64,000 nucleotides of DNA from Pseudomonas chlororaphis (GTDB lineage: Bacteria; Pseudomonadota; Gammaproteobacteria; Pseudomonadales; Pseudomonadaceae), in the NCBI RefSeq assembly GCF_001921865.1, contig NZ_MSCT01000018.1:226040-290039 (forward strand). The letters are read 5' to 3'. The position numbers and the translations under genes are program-made. Shown piece by piece: positions 25,092 to 32,393 of this stretch; position 1 is the stretch's first letter; each line of letters opens with the position of its first letter. The notes below the pieces were generated by a model. That model saw nothing but the letters and a program-made list of their open reading frames with translations, was not told where the DNA came from and made no database searches.

Positions 25092-25210
25092 TCAGCACTT
25101 CCTCAGGACACAACCAGATTATCTCGCCACCCGTACCAATACTTATAAAAGTCGATGGCGTTTTACTTTTTTTCCGATTATTCGTTATCAGGTTCATTGC
25201 GTACTTGAGA

Positions 25211-25996
25211 TCAACGAATAGCTGATGCAGTGCCCTTGGTCATTTCGGCCAACATGCTTTGCATGCTTTGTGTCAACTGGTTGGAAGTACTGAAGTTCTG
25301 CATGACTTGTTGCAACTTCAACTGGCTTTGCTGGTTGAAGTCCGTTGCCCGCCCAGCCACCGATTCGAGGGAGGACTTGACCATCATCAAGTCGCCCTTA
25401 TCGAAAGCCATGGAGTCTTCAAGCGCCTGACGAATGCTGTTCATATGCTCCAGGCTGACCTTTTTACCGCTCTGGAAGTTGACTTCCGGCAGTCCCCAGA
25501 CATAGTCGGATGCCTTCTTGCCTTCAACGGTAATGCCGTTCTGGTCCATGTAGGTGATCACGTCCTGCCAGGAGCGGGTTTCCATGCCCTCAGAGCCGGA
25601 TGCGGCAATCTTGGCCATCAGCGTCTCCAGACTTGCCTGCGCTCCTGAGCGCTCGCCCATAAACTCATCAATGGTCTTGCCATCCACCAGAATATTATTG
25701 GCGCGCATATAAGCCACCGTACTCTCCGGCAGCGCCAATTTATCCCCTGGATTTACCAGCCTGGACATGACGGCCTCAACCTGATTGGCCATCTCTTGCG
25801 CATCACGGGCAATTTCGGACTTCTTGTTCATCTGTGCAAACAGGTCGTTACCCGACTGAGTGAGTTGCAACATGATGTTCTGCATGCTCATCAAGCCGTT
25901 ACTGAACATAGATTGAGGATTGGCAACGGATTGTGGTGTTGGACGCACACCCTCCAGGGGGCTGCTCGGCGTGGTTGCTGTTACGACCATACTCAT
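25211..25996 (-). CDS. sseB: Long SseB/EspA-like translocator (needle-filament protein)
   Basis: The 261-residue product is a probable secreted filament or needle-tip subunit. EspA/SseB-like features are the N-terminal QSMFSNGLMSMQNIMLQLTQ region, a charged middle, and a C-terminal helix with heptads ending in SMQSMLAEMTKGTASAIR. The start at 25996 is chosen because it gives the same N-terminal length as the shorter paralogue; the frame runs on to 26035. It heads the seven-gene translocon operon. The extra middle block (about residues 95-175) includes two similar peptides, YMRANNILVDGKTIDEF and YMDQNGITVEGKKASDY, suggesting an internal duplication. Confidence 0.83.
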   Translation of the reverse strand: MSMVVTATTPSSPLEGVRPTPQSVANPQSMFSNGLMSMQNIMLQLTQSGNDLFAQMNKKSEIARDAQEMANQVEAVMSRLVNPGDKLALPESTVAYMRANNILVDGKTIDEFMGERSGAQASLETLMAKIAASGSEGMETRSWQDVITYMDQNGITVEGKKASDYVWGLPEVNFQSGKKVSLEHMNSIRQALEDSMAFDKGDLMMVKSSLESVAGRATDFNQQSQLKLQQVMQNFSTSNQLTQSMQSMLAEMTKGTASAIR

Positions 25997-26356
25997 ATGC
26001 GTATTCCCAATGGTATTAATCTCGACCATGGTCAATACATTGGCGACCCATCCATTGAGTAACGGTTCGCCGATACATCACCAGGCTTCGTTTATCACCA
26101 CGAATAGAAAGCCATGAATCCTAGACTTCTCTTCATAGTGACAGCCTAAGAATACAACTCACCCACTTCCACTCTTCTGAATTTCCTTCAAACTTTCCTT
26201 TTTTACCGAAGCGGTAATACCTTACATATTTAGTCGATCCCTGATGAATTTGACGCGTTCTGGGCCTTATCTTTCAGGTAATCACCTGATGCATATTTTC
26301 CAGTACTCGCGTGACCATGGCGTTCACTCAGACAGTGATTCAGGAAGGGAAGACCG
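25997..26356. other. Divergent AT-rich control region between sseB-like and araC-like genes
   Basis: No gene is visible in this 360-base gap. It is AT-rich (especially 26090-26250) and must hold the promoters of the translocon operon (minus) and of the regulator-needle operon (plus). I could not pick out reliable -35/-10 boxes or binding sites. Confidence 0.5.
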
Positions 26357-27085
26357 ATGCAGGCAGTACGACTTCTATTCGGAAAGTACGGCGGCAAGGT
26401 GCATATTGACGGCGCAGTACAACTCATACCGCCAAACTCCGTCGTTGTGGCGAGCAGCGAAGCAGCACCTTGCAGCGCCAACAGCGACCTCCAGTACTTC
26501 GATTTCTACCCCGCCGACTTCAAGCACTTGTACGCCGATGTGGTGGACTTGCTCGGTGTCACCCACGGCACCCTGTTCTGGCGTGCGCCCATCCGCATGG
26601 TGAAAGCGCAGGATGACGTGATCGGCGTGCTTGAACTGCTGGCCAAGGGAACCCCCGATACCTTGCTGCGCTTTGCCTATATCTATTGCCTGGGCGTGGA
26701 TCGGCGCTATTTCTCTGCCTTGTTGCAACACATCATGACCGGAGACGAGCCGTTCTATGAGTTCATCGAAACCCACGCCCTGAATCAGTGGTCGGTTGCT
26801 CGCTATGCATTGGAATTCAACATGCCGCTACGCAAGTTCAATCTGCTGTTCCAGGAAAAATACGGCCTTTCCGCAAAACGCTGGCTCCTGGAACGTCGAC
26901 TGACCCGCGCCCGCGAATTGCTCCTTTCCACTCCGATGCGGGTGCTGGACATCGCCCTTGAATGCGGCTTCTCCAATCACGGGCATTTCACCGAAAGCTT
27001 CCGCAAGCGTTATCTCTGCAATCCCACCCAATATCGCCTGCGGGTCCAAGCAACCCTCGCTCCAGCCATCAGTCATGCGGGATAA
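26357..27085 (+). CDS. AraC-family T3SS regulator
   Basis: The 242-residue product has a C-terminal AraC DNA-binding domain with two helix-turn-helix parts: PLRKFNLLFQEKYGLSAKRW and VLDIALECGFSNHGHFTESF. The N-terminal half (1-130) is of the ExsA/InvF/MxiE kind, with no clear sugar-binding cupin. T3SS regulators of this type activate needle and effector genes. It is the first gene of the operon, six bases before the needle gene, so it probably controls its own operon. SPI-2 itself has no AraC regulator, so this is a departure from the Salmonella model. The start follows AGGAAGGGA. Confidence 0.83.
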   Translation: MQAVRLLFGKYGGKVHIDGAVQLIPPNSVVVASSEAAPCSANSDLQYFDFYPADFKHLYADVVDLLGVTHGTLFWRAPIRMVKAQDDVIGVLELLAKGTPDTLLRFAYIYCLGVDRRYFSALLQHIMTGDEPFYEFIETHALNQWSVARYALEFNMPLRKFNLLFQEKYGLSAKRWLLERRLTRARELLLSTPMRVLDIALECGFSNHGHFTESFRKRYLCNPTQYRLRVQATLAPAISHAG

Positions 27086-27091
27086 CGGATC

Positions 27092-27307
27092 ATGGACATC
27101 GAAACCGTCAATAACCAGCTCTCGCAAATGGTCGAAAAGGCCGGCAATGACGTTCAGTCAAAGCTGACCGCCGCCGACATGAACGACCCGGCGCGAATGC
27201 TCCAGGCGCAGTTTGCGATTCAGCAATATTCAACCTTCGTCACTTATCAAAGTGCGGTGATGAAAGCGGTCAAGGACATGCTTTCAGGGATCATTCAAAA
27301 AATATGA
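27092..27307 (+). CDS. sctF: T3SS needle protein (SctF, SsaG/EscF type)
   Basis: The 71-residue product (SsaG is also 71) is the needle subunit. It is a helical hairpin: helix 1 around MDIETVNNQLSQMVEKAGND, a turn near MNDPARM, and helix 2 running into the conserved SAVMKAVKDMLSGIIQKI end. It has no Sec signal. The stop overlaps the next start (ATGA). Confidence 0.9.
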   Translation: MDIETVNNQLSQMVEKAGNDVQSKLTAADMNDPARMLQAQFAIQQYSTFVTYQSAVMKAVKDMLSGIIQKI

Positions 27308-27612
27308 ACATCCTTGAGCGCGATGTGTGTCGCATTGTCTGCGAGACCGGCCTGGCGGCGGTCAATCACGGTTTTGTCGAACAGGTCGAAACCATTCGCA
27401 GCGCCCTGCCCTACCTGGTGAGCGAACCCGCGGACCTGAGGATTCTGCAAGCGACCTTACTGATCGGCCTGTCACGCGGACATGAAGCGCTGGCGTTGTT
27501 GGCCGGCGACGCCTCGGACGAAGCCAATACGCTCCGGCGCTTGATCGAAAGCGCTTCACCGGACGCGGGAACCCTCCCTGCGCAGCCCTCCACCCTCCCT
27601 CAACTTGCCTGA
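27304..27612 (+). CDS. SsaH/EscG-like needle co-chaperone
   Basis: This 102-residue helical protein directly follows the needle gene, as ssaH follows ssaG. Its core resembles SsaH: AAVNHGFVEQVETIRSALP and ILQATLLIGLSRGHEALALL. It also has extra residues at both ends compared with SsaH (about 75). Proteins of this group are TPR-like and keep the needle subunit soluble in the cytoplasm. Confidence 0.7.
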   Translation: MNILERDVCRIVCETGLAAVNHGFVEQVETIRSALPYLVSEPADLRILQATLLIGLSRGHEALALLAGDASDEANTLRRLIESASPDAGTLPAQPSTLPQLA

Positions 27613-27622
27613 GACCTCCCCC

Positions 27623-27955
27623 ATGGAAATCGAAGCTGTCCGCATGGCCGCACTCCACGTGCCGAAAGATTCCGCGCCCTCGCCCCCCACACCGCCCGAT
27701 ATTGCCGCTTTCAACCAGGCGTTGTTCGGCCAGGTGGACGCCCCTGCGGAGATATCGGCCATCAGCCAACTGCAGAGTCAATCCCGAACCCTGAGCGACG
27801 CCGTGGCAACGGCCCGTGAAAGCGTGCTCGACAGCCCGCTGAAAATGCTCTCTGCACAGTCGAACATGTTGCACGCCATCATCGAAGTCGACCTGATCGC
27901 GAAAACCGCAGGATCTCTTGCCCAAGGGGTGAACAAGCTGGTGAGCATGCAATGA
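27623..27955 (+). CDS. sctI: T3SS inner rod protein (SctI, SsaI type)
   Basis: The 110-residue product is in the size range of YscI. The C-terminal half has the inner-rod pattern, ending DSPLKMLSAQSNMLHAIIEV and AKTAGSLAQGVNKLVSMQ. The N-terminal part is proline-rich and variable. The ATG at 27623 is preferred over a TTG at 27605. The stop overlaps the sctJ start. Confidence 0.82.
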   Translation: MEIEAVRMAALHVPKDSAPSPPTPPDIAAFNQALFGQVDAPAEISAISQLQSQSRTLSDAVATARESVLDSPLKMLSAQSNMLHAIIEVDLIAKTAGSLAQGVNKLVSMQ

Positions 27956-28683
27956 TCAGGGGCTGGTTGCGCCTGGGCTGCATCGGCGTGCTGGTGTTTA
28001 TGCTCAGCGGCTGCAAGGTCGAGTTGTACAGTGAGTTGTCCGAAGCCGACGCCAACCAGATGCTGGCGCTGTTGTTGCTCCGCAATATCGATGCCAGCAA
28101 GGAAATCGCCAAGGGTGGACTTGTCACGATCAAGGTCGACAAGACGCAGTTCATCAATGCCGTTGAACTATTGCGCCAGGAAGGACTGCCACGGGAAAAG
28201 GTCGCGACCCTGGAGGACCTGTTTCCCTCCGGCCAACTGGTGACTTCACCGGTTCAGGAACACGCGAAGATCCTTTATCTGAAAGAACAGCAGCTGGAAA
28301 AAATGCTGCAGGCCATGGATGGCGTGATCAGCGCCCATGTATCGATTGGCGAAGGGATCAGCCAGAACCCGCGAGAGGCCGCAAAGCCTTCGGCCTCGGT
28401 CTTTATCAAATACAGCCCCGAGCGCAATCTGCTCAATCGCGAAACCGCGATCAAGAGCCTGATTTTCAACAGCGTGCCCAATCTGCTGGCCGAGAACATC
28501 AGCATCGTCCTGCAAGCCGCCGATTACCGCTATCAGCCGCTCCCCGAACAGCCCGGGCCAACCACTGCGCCGCTCACCTGGCTCGAGCGCAATCGTCTGC
28601 CGCTCATGCTCCTGCTGGCAGTGTTGGCGGTACTGATCGTCGCGATCACGATTGGCAAATGGCTGCGGTCCAGAAGCCAATGA
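27952..28683 (+). CDS. sctJ: T3SS inner-membrane ring lipoprotein (SctJ)
   Basis: The 243-residue product has a lipoprotein signal with lipobox LSGC (Cys21). The ring-forming YscJ/FliF domain follows, with LYSELSEADANQML, LRQEGLPREKVATLEDLF and MLQAMDGVISAHVSI. A C-terminal membrane helix lies at about 215-235 (LMLLLAVLAVLIVAITIG). The length matches SsaJ (about 249). ATGA overlaps join it to both neighbours. Confidence 0.95.
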   Translation: MIRGWLRLGCIGVLVFMLSGCKVELYSELSEADANQMLALLLLRNIDASKEIAKGGLVTIKVDKTQFINAVELLRQEGLPREKVATLEDLFPSGQLVTSPVQEHAKILYLKEQQLEKMLQAMDGVISAHVSIGEGISQNPREAAKPSASVFIKYSPERNLLNRETAIKSLIFNSVPNLLAENISIVLQAADYRYQPLPEQPGPTTAPLTWLERNRLPLMLLLAVLAVLIVAITIGKWLRSRSQ

Positions 28684-29270
28684 CCCAGGTAGCCATCGAC
28701 CAGAGCATACGGCACTTGCATCAATGGGGCTGGCAACCAGGCGACTGGATGCATGAAGGCTGGTGGCCCCACCTCGGACTCGCTCCCTGGCACGCGGTCT
28801 ACCACAGTCGCCCGGCCTGTCGCCCGAGTATCGATCGCTTGATCCTGCGCCGCCGTGGCATCACCTGGACGTCGTTGCCCGCCGGCCTCGACGCCAGGCA
28901 GCGCGCCATGCTCGCACTGGAGCCACGCTTGCCCCAGCTGGTCATCGCCCTCGGGATCGTGGCATTGAACTGTGCCGATCACCTGTTGATCAAAGACCAC
29001 CGCCAGGCACTTGAGCCCTACCTGGATGAACGACACTGCGACCATCTGCTGGCCTTGCACCGAGGCTGGAGTCACACCGAGCCAGCCCTGCCCGCTGACA
29101 CCCTGAGCCAGGCTGCCTTGCACGCCGGCACCTGCTGGTGGCTACGCGATGTCGAACAAGCCCCGCTCAGTGATCTGCTCACCCTGCGTTTACCACCGGT
29201 TGCCGATGCCCTGCTTCCGGTCCGGGAAAACGCGATCCAGTGGCTGACCAAACTCGGTCGTTTCTTATGA
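28680..29270 (+). CDS. sctK: SctK-like sorting-platform protein
   Basis: This 196-residue cytoplasmic protein lies between sctJ and sctL, the place of PscK/OrgA and of STM1410 in SPI-2. It is rich in tryptophan and leucine (GWQPGDWMHEGWWPHLGL), with family-like LARLP-type segments (RQRAMLALEPRLPQLVIALG). SctK proteins bridge the cytoplasmic pods to the membrane ring. Similarity is weak in this family, so position carries much of the call. Confidence 0.7.
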   Translation: MTQVAIDQSIRHLHQWGWQPGDWMHEGWWPHLGLAPWHAVYHSRPACRPSIDRLILRRRGITWTSLPAGLDARQRAMLALEPRLPQLVIALGIVALNCADHLLIKDHRQALEPYLDERHCDHLLALHRGWSHTEPALPADTLSQAALHAGTCWWLRDVEQAPLSDLLTLRLPPVADALLPVRENAIQWLTKLGRFL

Positions 29271-30037
29271 ACCCACTCAACATCCCCTGCATTGCCCTGC
29301 AGGGCAGTACCCCCCAGGCCATGGTCATTCCTGCCGCAGAACTGGCGCAATATTTCAACGCCACCTCAGCGCTTGCCCTCGCCCGCGCAGAAGCCGAAGC
29401 GCTGCAACGACAGGCTCGTGAATGCCTGGCCCAGGCCGAGGAAGAAGCCCGGCAGATTCGCATTCGGGCTCGGGATCAAGGCATTGCCGAGGCGGCCAAC
29501 GAAGGTGAGGCTTTGCGCCAACGCCTCATCGAGGAAACCCTGGACTGGCATGTCGCTGAAACCGCTCTGGAAGCCACCCTGGCCCAACACCTCGACACAC
29601 GGCTACGCGCCCTCGTCGCCCAGGTCCTGGAGGAGTTCATCGGTGAGCAGGATGGCGTCGAGCTGATGGTTCGACGCGTGCGACAGCGGCTCCTGACGTT
29701 TCTCGCCCAGGGCGCTCTGACTCTCCGGGTCTGCGCCGATTGCGAGCAGCACATCCGACACACCTTTGCCGACTACCCCCAGGTCCAGGTACTCGGCAGC
29801 TCTTCGCTGGCGACGACTCAGGCCTTGCTGGAAACGCACCTGTTCACCCTGCGCATCGATCTCGACGCCCACCTTCAATCGCTCCTGTCGCGTTTGCGGC
29901 AGGTCCCGCATGAGCCCCCTGCCGATGATTACCAAGACCGACTCCGCCAGCCTCAAGCCGACTCCGCTGGTTCAGAATCCGGCGCCTCGCCCCCTGCCCG
30001 GCGCCACACAAGTCTTCCCAGCGCAATCTGCCCTTGA
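29267..30037 (+). CDS. sctL: T3SS stator/sorting-platform protein (SctL)
   Basis: The 256-residue product is the HrpE/YscL-type negative regulator of the ATPase. It has a long charged alpha-helix (about 40-100, with EAEALQRQARECLAQAEEEA) and the C-terminal domain (LRALVAQVLEEFIGEQDG, then RVRQRLLTFLAQGALTLRV). The last 40 residues are Pro/Ser/Arg-rich and overlap the start of sctW by 128 bases in another frame. SsaK is about 224 residues, so the tail looks like an extension beyond the usual end. Confidence 0.85.
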   Translation: MNPLNIPCIALQGSTPQAMVIPAAELAQYFNATSALALARAEAEALQRQARECLAQAEEEARQIRIRARDQGIAEAANEGEALRQRLIEETLDWHVAETALEATLAQHLDTRLRALVAQVLEEFIGEQDGVELMVRRVRQRLLTFLAQGALTLRVCADCEQHIRHTFADYPQVQVLGSSSLATTQALLETHLFTLRIDLDAHLQSLLSRLRQVPHEPPADDYQDRLRQPQADSAGSESGASPPARRHTSLPSAICP

Positions 30038-31025
30038 ACTGGCGCGCACCGAATTCGATATGCAGGCCACGAATATTGATTTCAGGCCTACCGAGGTGTC
30101 AGGCGATGCGCTGTCCGAAACCCTGGAGAACATGGGGTTTGCCCTTGGCTCCTATAAGAAGCAGGCCACAGGTCGCGGGACAAGTGACGGCAAGTCTGAA
30201 CGCCCGCGTACCCGCGCCATGCTCCAGCAACTGGTCAAGCACGTCACGGCAACCACCTCGGCGCAAATGGAAGACCTGCATAAACACACATCGGCCATCG
30301 ATGAGGCGTCGGACCTTCTAGAATACCTGGGCGATAAAGGGCTCGATGCGGGAGAAATGGCCCTGCTGCTGGGGTCGGCGCTCGGGCGGAAGAACCTGGG
30401 TGGCGCACAGCGTAAACGTCTGGAAGATGCTCTGTCCGCGGTGATGGACGATGACGAATGGACATTGAAGCTCTTCAATCGCCTGGAGTTCGGCAGTACC
30501 GGCAAAAACAGTTTTCTCGCCCTCAAGCAGCTCTACCAGCGAGCCACTTCACGTCGTACGCGCCTGGTGCAATGGTTCGAAGAGTTCCGCCAACTGCACG
30601 ATCGCCAGCGCAAACTGAAAACGCTGATCCGTACCCTGGCTTTCGAACTCTCGGCTGAAGGTCCGGCCATGGACGCCCAATTGAGCTCGGTGATCACCGA
30701 CCTGAAACGCATCATGATGTTTTTCGGCATGGAAGATCATTGCCACCGCGTTGCCCGCACCCTGGCTATCGACGGCCTGGACGGCGACGGGGTCATCGGC
30801 ACCTTATTGGAAGTCGTCCAGCAGTCCTGGATGCAGGTGGACTGGCTCGAACAACAGACTTCACGCCAGGTGCCCGACGCGCGCAGGCAATACGCTTATG
30901 TGCGACAGATGGGGGAGTTGGTGAAGTTAATGACGGATGAATGCTTCGAGGATGATGAGCAGCGAAAGATGATTACCGAGGTGTTTTCCGAGTATCAGGA
31001 AAAGCTGTCGGACGAAGGCGTGTGA
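29910..31025 (+). CDS. sctW: T3SS gatekeeper (SctW, SsaL/YopN type)
   Basis: The 371-residue product would switch secretion from translocators to effectors. It is helical throughout, with the YopN/InvE/HrpJ pattern near LLEYLGDKGLDAGEMALLLG, LYQRATSRRTRLVQWFEEF and a TyeA-like C-terminus (LLEVVQQSWMQVDWLEQQ). A second ATG at 29925 is possible. The start lies inside sctL, an unusually long overlap. A strong hairpin follows the stop. Confidence 0.85.
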   Translation: MSPLPMITKTDSASLKPTPLVQNPAPRPLPGATQVFPAQSALELARTEFDMQATNIDFRPTEVSGDALSETLENMGFALGSYKKQATGRGTSDGKSERPRTRAMLQQLVKHVTATTSAQMEDLHKHTSAIDEASDLLEYLGDKGLDAGEMALLLGSALGRKNLGGAQRKRLEDALSAVMDDDEWTLKLFNRLEFGSTGKNSFLALKQLYQRATSRRTRLVQWFEEFRQLHDRQRKLKTLIRTLAFELSAEGPAMDAQLSSVITDLKRIMMFFGMEDHCHRVARTLAIDGLDGDGVIGTLLEVVQQSWMQVDWLEQQTSRQVPDARRQYAYVRQMGELVKLMTDECFEDDEQRKMITEVFSEYQEKLSDEGV

Positions 31026-31032
31026 AGACAGA

Positions 31033-31057
31033 CAGGGCTGACCACGGATCAGCCCTG
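31033..31057. terminator. Bidirectional terminator hairpin
   Basis: CAGGGCTGA (31033-31041) pairs perfectly with TCAGCCCTG (31049-31057) around a seven-base loop. It lies between the converging sctW and nucleotidyl cyclase genes and could end both transcripts. Confidence 0.7.
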
Positions 31058-31064
31058 CCGGTTA

Positions 31065-32288
31065 TCAGCCGCGATCAAGCAATGCCAGGGCCTGGGTGAA
31101 GTCTGCGCGCCTGACGCTGGTCACTTGCGGCTCCCACAAGGGGTTCAACGGTATGTGGTACCCGCTGTTTTTTGCTTGCAGAATCAGTTCGGCCATTTGC
31201 TGGCGGTTCTCGATCACGCAAATTTCATCGAATGCCCCCAGCCTGGCCGGCAGGAAGAACGTGGCGGGATAGTTGGCTGCGGCGTCGCTGGCCGGGCTGC
31301 CCGAGTCCGCGTTGTGGTGCACCACTCGCTCTCCCCCGCCGACCAGGGCTTCGTTGATCAGCGGAATCATCTCGGCAATACGTCTGGTGGCATTGCCAAT
31401 GTCCGCGTCTTCCTTTCTGTAGAAGTCGCCGGCGCTTGCATAATCCTGGCGCAGTTCCTGAGCCAGATTCTTGGGTCGCAAGTCCGTTGCTCGGGCGCTG
31501 TAGCCATCGATGCGCACCTTGAACACCTCGTGCGCGACATCCGGAACCGGGAGATTGTCCTGCCACCCCAGGTCGCTCATATGAGGCCCGATCAGGTGCA
31601 AGTCATAATCGGCCGTCAGCGCCTTGCCTCCCAGCACTTTGGCCAGGACTTCCAGCGGCTGCCCCTGCTGGCTGATCCGGTACAGGCCCTGAGACACGCC
31701 GGGCGCGGCTTGGAACTCATACAATCTGCCGCCGGGCGCTTTCGCGTTGAACCTGATTCCCCCCTCGGCATCCGCAGGTTGCATGTCCGTGATGAGATCG
31801 CCCACCAGCAACGCCTCCAGGCGCTCTCTGGAAATCACCAGGGGAATGGCAACGGCGTGACCGTCTTCGATGCATTGGCGAGTCTGCCCGTTGGCTTTTT
31901 CGATACGCGCCCGATCCGACGGCAGGCAGCCCTCCAGCTTGCTGAAAGCCTGATCGACACAGATCATCCCCGCCTGGGGGCCCCAGTTGGCGCTCTTGCC
32001 TTTGATATGGAAGTCTTTTGTGGGGTGCCCCTCTTCAATCAAGCCTGTTGCCACGGTTTCAACCGGACGGATACCCATAATGCAATTGTGCTGTTTCGCT
32101 ACGTTCTGCAGGGGGGCCAAGTGACTGGCCACAATGCCCGTCCGATGCTGAACTTTTTCTATGATCTGCAACAGGTCGGACGCGGTGTTCTTGCCGATGC
32201 CTGGAGCCATCTGGCCCTCTATTGCCTTGTTCAGCGATTCAAGGCTCGCACCGCTGGGTCGAACATTACTGAGCGAAAAACCGTTCAC
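31065..32288 (-). CDS. ExoY/edema-factor-like nucleotidyl cyclase, candidate T3SS effector
   Basis: The 407-residue protein matches the class II adenylate-cyclase toxin domain shared by anthrax edema factor, CyaA and P. aeruginosa ExoY. Visible marks are the paired lysines K91 and K98 in PTKDFHIKGKSANWGPQAG, the metal-binding aspartates D227 and D229 in LTADYDL, and the histidine H325 in VVHHNADSG. The asparagine seven residues after H577 in edema factor is not obvious here (Ser at the simple alignment). There is no Sec signal. The start is taken as GTG at 32288 because GGGAG sits seven bases before it; a TTG at 32318 is the alternative. It would raise cAMP or other cyclic nucleotides inside host cells, probably after binding a host cofactor. 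It follows the glycosyltransferase-kinase gene by 105 bases. Confidence 0.88.
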   Translation of the reverse strand: MNGFSLSNVRPSGASLESLNKAIEGQMAPGIGKNTASDLLQIIEKVQHRTGIVASHLAPLQNVAKQHNCIMGIRPVETVATGLIEEGHPTKDFHIKGKSANWGPQAGMICVDQAFSKLEGCLPSDRARIEKANGQTRQCIEDGHAVAIPLVISRERLEALLVGDLITDMQPADAEGGIRFNAKAPGGRLYEFQAAPGVSQGLYRISQQGQPLEVLAKVLGGKALTADYDLHLIGPHMSDLGWQDNLPVPDVAHEVFKVRIDGYSARATDLRPKNLAQELRQDYASAGDFYRKEDADIGNATRRIAEMIPLINEALVGGGERVVHHNADSGSPASDAAANYPATFFLPARLGAFDEICVIENRQQMAELILQAKNSGYHIPLNPLWEPQVTSVRRADFTQALALLDRG

Positions 32289-32393
32289 TCTTACACTCCC
32301 AAAGATGGAGAAACACAAACCTGACAGCCGGAAGCAAACATCCGCTCCGACCGACCATCACAAGCAACCGTCATGGCCGATCGGAGAGCCGGA

